Shown here piece by piece: positions 21,974 to 24,145 of a stretch of 24,145 bases of DNA. The notes beneath the pieces are model-generated. The model searched no databases. It had not been told where the DNA came from and saw only the letters and a list, made by a program, of their open reading frames with translations. How positions within the stretch are numbered: position 1 is the first letter of the stretch; each line of letters starts with the position of its first letter. The stretch is taken from assembly GCA_910577765.1 (NCBI GenBank), contig CAJTOV010000045.1, forward strand, positions 1 to 24,145, in the 5' to 3' direction. The translations under genes and the position numbers were made by a program. Origin of the DNA: an uncultured Lachnospiraceae bacterium. Lineage in GTDB: Bacteria; Bacillota; Clostridia; Lachnospirales; Lachnospiraceae.

Positions 21974-23097
21974 GGAAACCGGAAGCCATGTCCCGGTTCC
22001 CCATCCCGGCCGCTGTCAAGAAACTCTCCCAGACTATAATACACCTCCCCCTGGATTCCGGTTGTCCGTCCGGCACAGACCATGGAATTGAGGATGGCCT
22101 CATGGGCTGCCTCGGCGGCGGCCTGGAAGGCGGTGTTGATCAGAGACTCATGGAGGACCGTCTGGGCAAGAGGCTCCTCCCCCGCCTCTGCGGGCACCCG
22201 GTTGGCTGTAGTGAATCCGATCATCACCTCGCCGCTTCCATGTCCCGTGTAAGCGCCGGTGCGGGCAATTCCCACTGCCGTCCGCCGCAGAATCCGCCGC
22301 AGCTGCCGGTCTGACACCGGAAGGTCCGTGGCCAGGATGGTCATGATGGAACCCTGGTCCGACTGGGAGACGGCCATGGAACCCTCCGGCTGCCCGGATT
22401 CTTCCTTTTCCCTGTCCAGCTTTTCTTTCAACTTTAGAATCCTTTCCCCCACAGCCTTACCGTCCAGCAGAAAATCCGCCGTAGCCCCGAAGTTGGACTG
22501 GACCAGCACTCCCACGGTATATTCCCTGCCGTACAGCTCCACAATCCGGGAGGCAGAGCCGATTCCGCCCTTTAACCCGTAACAGATGGTCCCGGCCCCG
22601 GCGCCTACATCCCCTTCCGCAAAGTCCACGGACGCACCGTCAATGGCTGCCTGCAAATGCTTGCCATGGACTGCCCGGTTCTGGATGTGGTTGATCTGGC
22701 TGTCATTGCACTCTCCCACCACCGGGCTGATGCTTCTGGCAGGAATCTGGTCCCGGGCACATTGCCGGAGCACATAGTCTGTCAGGGCATCCCAAACCAG
22801 GCCTACATTCAGGGTGTTGGTCAGGGCAATGGGGGTCTCCAGGGTTCCCAGCTCGTCAATCTGCACCAGACCGCAGCTTTTCCCAAAACCGTTGTGAACA
22901 TAGGAGGCTGCCACATATTTTCTGCCAAAGGCATTGTCCGGTCCCGGCAGAATCACCGTAACCCCTGTATGGTTCTCCTGGTTTTTGATGGTGCTGTGGC
23001 CTACCAGAACACCGGGAACATCGGTAATCTTGTTGTATTTCCCCGGCTTCATGCGGCCCGGGATCATTCCGTAATCGCGGATTCGTTTCTGGTTCAT
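21970..23097 (-). CDS. S58-family aminopeptidase (DmpA/BapA type)
   Basis: The 375-residue protein matches DmpA-type N-terminal-nucleophile peptidases: ITDVPGVLVGHSTI near the start, GVTVILPGP, NGFGKSCGLVQIDELGTLETPI, LTNTLNVG, VGECNDS, GDVGAGAGTICYGLKGGIG and the self-cleavage site QGSIMTILATDLP with Gly249-Ser250. Cleavage there frees Ser250 as nucleophile. Members cleave peptides, amides and esters with N-terminal L-, D- or beta-residues. It starts 14 bases after the D-amino-acid transaminase gene with AAGGAA ahead of the ATG, so the two form an operon. Its stop codon shares bases with the stop of the convergent regulator (21970-21973), leaving no space for a terminator. Confidence 0.92.
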   Translation of the reverse strand: MNQKRIRDYGMIPGRMKPGKYNKITDVPGVLVGHSTIKNQENHTGVTVILPGPDNAFGRKYVAASYVHNGFGKSCGLVQIDELGTLETPIALTNTLNVGLVWDALTDYVLRQCARDQIPARSISPVVGECNDSQINHIQNRAVHGKHLQAAIDGASVDFAEGDVGAGAGTICYGLKGGIGSASRIVELYGREYTVGVLVQSNFGATADFLLDGKAVGERILKLKEKLDREKEESGQPEGSMAVSQSDQGSIMTILATDLPVSDRQLRRILRRTAVGIARTGAYTGHGSGEVMIGFTTANRVPAEAGEEPLAQTVLHESLINTAFQAAAEAAHEAILNSMVCAGRTTGIQGEVYYSLGEFLDSGRDGEPGHGFRFP

Positions 23098-23111
23098 ATA
23101 CAGGTTCCTTC

Positions 23112-23951
23112 CTATAGGGCTTCAATTTCGTCCATGTATTTCTTTCTGAGTTTTTCCACCAGTTCCGGGTTCTTCATGCCTATGGCTTTGCCGTCAAGCT
23201 CCATGGCCCGCATGCTGGGATGGCTGGTGCTGGACACGATAATCTCGTCAGCCTCTGCCATTTCCTCCAGGGTAAAAGCCCGTTCCTCCACCGGAATTCC
23301 CAGCTCTTTACAGTAAGCCAGCATATGCTTCCGCTCGGTGCCGGGCAGAATCAGGTTGTCCAGAGGATGGGTGATGAATACTCCGTCTTTGATTATGGAG
23401 ATATTGGAGTGGGACCCTTCCGTCACATACCCGTCCCGGACAAATACGGCCTCGCTGCATCCTGCCTCTTTGGCCTTCTGGGCTGCCATGACATTTGGCA
23501 GCAGGTTCAGGGTCTTGATGTTGCAGTGAAGGAAACGGGTATCCTCCACACTGACCAGACGGTACTGGTCGGAGATTTCCACCCCTTTCCAGGGCTTGCT
23601 GTATACGTACAGGTTGCTGGCTACCTGCTCCGGGTCCGGGAACAGGTGATTCCTGGGGGAAGTTCCCCGGGTAATCTGCCAGTACAGAAACTGGCAGGGG
23701 CTCTCTACCTTCAAGGCCAGATCAGCCAGCAGTCTGCCGATCTTCTCCTTATGCGCCGGCAGGGAAATCCGCACCAGGGACGCACTGCTCTCCATCCGGT
23801 CCAGATGGTCCTCCAGGGCAAAAATCTTATGGTTAAATACCATGGCCACTTCGTAAATCCCGTCTCCAAAGTAAAATCCCCGGTCATTGGCCGGTATCAT
23901 CATCTCCTCAATGGATGTGATTCTTCCATTATAGTAGGCCAGATTCTTCAT
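23112..23951 (-). CDS. dat: D-amino-acid transaminase (class IV, PLP-dependent)
   Basis: The 279-residue protein has the D-alanine aminotransferase pattern: NDRGFYFGDGIYEV (22-35), WQITRGTSPRNH (91-102), the PLP lysine in HCNIKTLNLLPNV (Lys146), EAVFVRDGYVTEGSHSNISIIKDG with Glu178 and THPLDNLILPGTER (195-207). Such enzymes exchange amino groups between D-amino acids and 2-oxo acids, giving D-Ala or D-Glu for cell wall or degrading D-amino acids. The start at 23951 has AAGGAT about ten bases upstream; ATG at 23960 is possible and a frame extending to 24134 would cross the promoter. The S58 peptidase follows in the same operon, suggesting that residues released by that enzyme are its substrates. 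A branched-chain or aminodeoxychorismate activity is less likely. Confidence 0.88.
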   Translation of the reverse strand: MKNLAYYNGRITSIEEMMIPANDRGFYFGDGIYEVAMVFNHKIFALEDHLDRMESSASLVRISLPAHKEKIGRLLADLALKVESPCQFLYWQITRGTSPRNHLFPDPEQVASNLYVYSKPWKGVEISDQYRLVSVEDTRFLHCNIKTLNLLPNVMAAQKAKEAGCSEAVFVRDGYVTEGSHSNISIIKDGVFITHPLDNLILPGTERKHMLAYCKELGIPVEERAFTLEEMAEADEIIVSSTSHPSMRAMELDGKAIGMKNPELVEKLRKKYMDEIEAL

Positions 23952-24040
23952 TTGCTCCATGATCCTTATGGCTGTCCGGAATATATGGCCCGGCAGCCTC
24001 CTCTCCTTCCTGCCGGCTGTGCGGCATTGCTTTTGCCTAC

Positions 24041-24069
24041 AGTATACGATTTCCGGGTTCATTTGTAAA
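24041..24069 (-). promoter_or_regulatory. sigma-A promoter of the transaminase-S58 operon
   Basis: TTTACA (24064-24069), 17 bases and TATACT (24041-24046) on the minus strand lie about 90 bases before the chosen start. This makes the long open frame upstream non-coding. Confidence 0.75.
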
Positions 24070-24091
24070 GAGTAAACCGGAAAACGCGCGT

Positions 24092-24145
24092 ACAGTTCAC
24101 GGGGCGGGGAAAACTGGACGAAAACAGACGTCAAGCTGGCTTGTA
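24092..24145 (+). repeat. second copy of dispersed hairpin repeat, cut by window edge
   Basis: The 54 bases match the first 56 bases of the repeat at 10294 closely, including the ACAGTTC edge and an identical stretch ACAGACGTCAAGCTGGCTTG. The left arm differs at a few bases (GGGAAAACTGGACGAAAACAG). The right arm would lie past the window end. Confidence 0.75.

Overview
The window looks like a chromosomal segment of a Gram-positive anaerobe of the class Clostridia, most likely Lachnospiraceae. This is inferred from the GC-rich coding sequence, strong AGGAGG ribosome binding sites, sigma-A promoters (TTGACA/TATAAT type) and the protein families present. All genes but one are on the minus strand, so the layout below follows transcription from right to left. 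No rRNA, tRNA, CRISPR array, transposase or phage gene was seen.

Right part (about 11.3-24.1 kb) is a coherent peptide uptake and degradation locus with a D-amino-acid flavour. A promoter at 19810-19838 drives a lipoprotein peptide-binding protein, two permeases and two ATPases of a Dpp/Opp-type ABC importer. These are followed by an M55 D-aminopeptidase (DppA type), an M42 aminopeptidase and a C26 gamma-glutamyl hydrolase-like protein, closed by a strong terminator at 11265-11299. A divergent plus-strand gene (19976-21973) encodes a degenerate AAA+ regulator that resembles sigma-54 activators but lacks GAFTGA, has altered Walker A and B motifs and ends in a winged-helix-like tail. Convergent to it, and sharing stop-codon bases, is a second minus-strand operon of a D-amino-acid transaminase and an S58 (DmpA-type) self-processing aminopeptidase. 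Together these could import peptides, remove D- and L-residues and transaminate the released D-amino acids.

Middle part (8.4-11.1 kb) holds a methyl-accepting chemotaxis protein, a single-domain rhodanese, a 63-residue Ser/Asn/Gln repeat protein with a possible forespore (sigma-G-like) promoter, and a cluster of hairpins including a perfect 21-bp inverted repeat. That repeat belongs to a dispersed family: a second copy is cut by the right window edge and two partial copies lie near 160 and 8400.

Left part (0.2-8.3 kb) is a complete LlaJI/BsuMI-like restriction-modification operon: two 5-cytosine DNA methyltransferases, a putative separate DNA-recognition subunit, a McrB-like AAA+ GTPase, a LlaJI/McrC-like PD-(D/E)XK nuclease and a Vsr-type endonuclease. 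A glycosyltransferase-like gene follows, started from TTG inside the end of vsr. A hairpin plus T-run sits between the likely promoter and the first methyltransferase. At the far left a strong promoter (72-100) reads out of the window.
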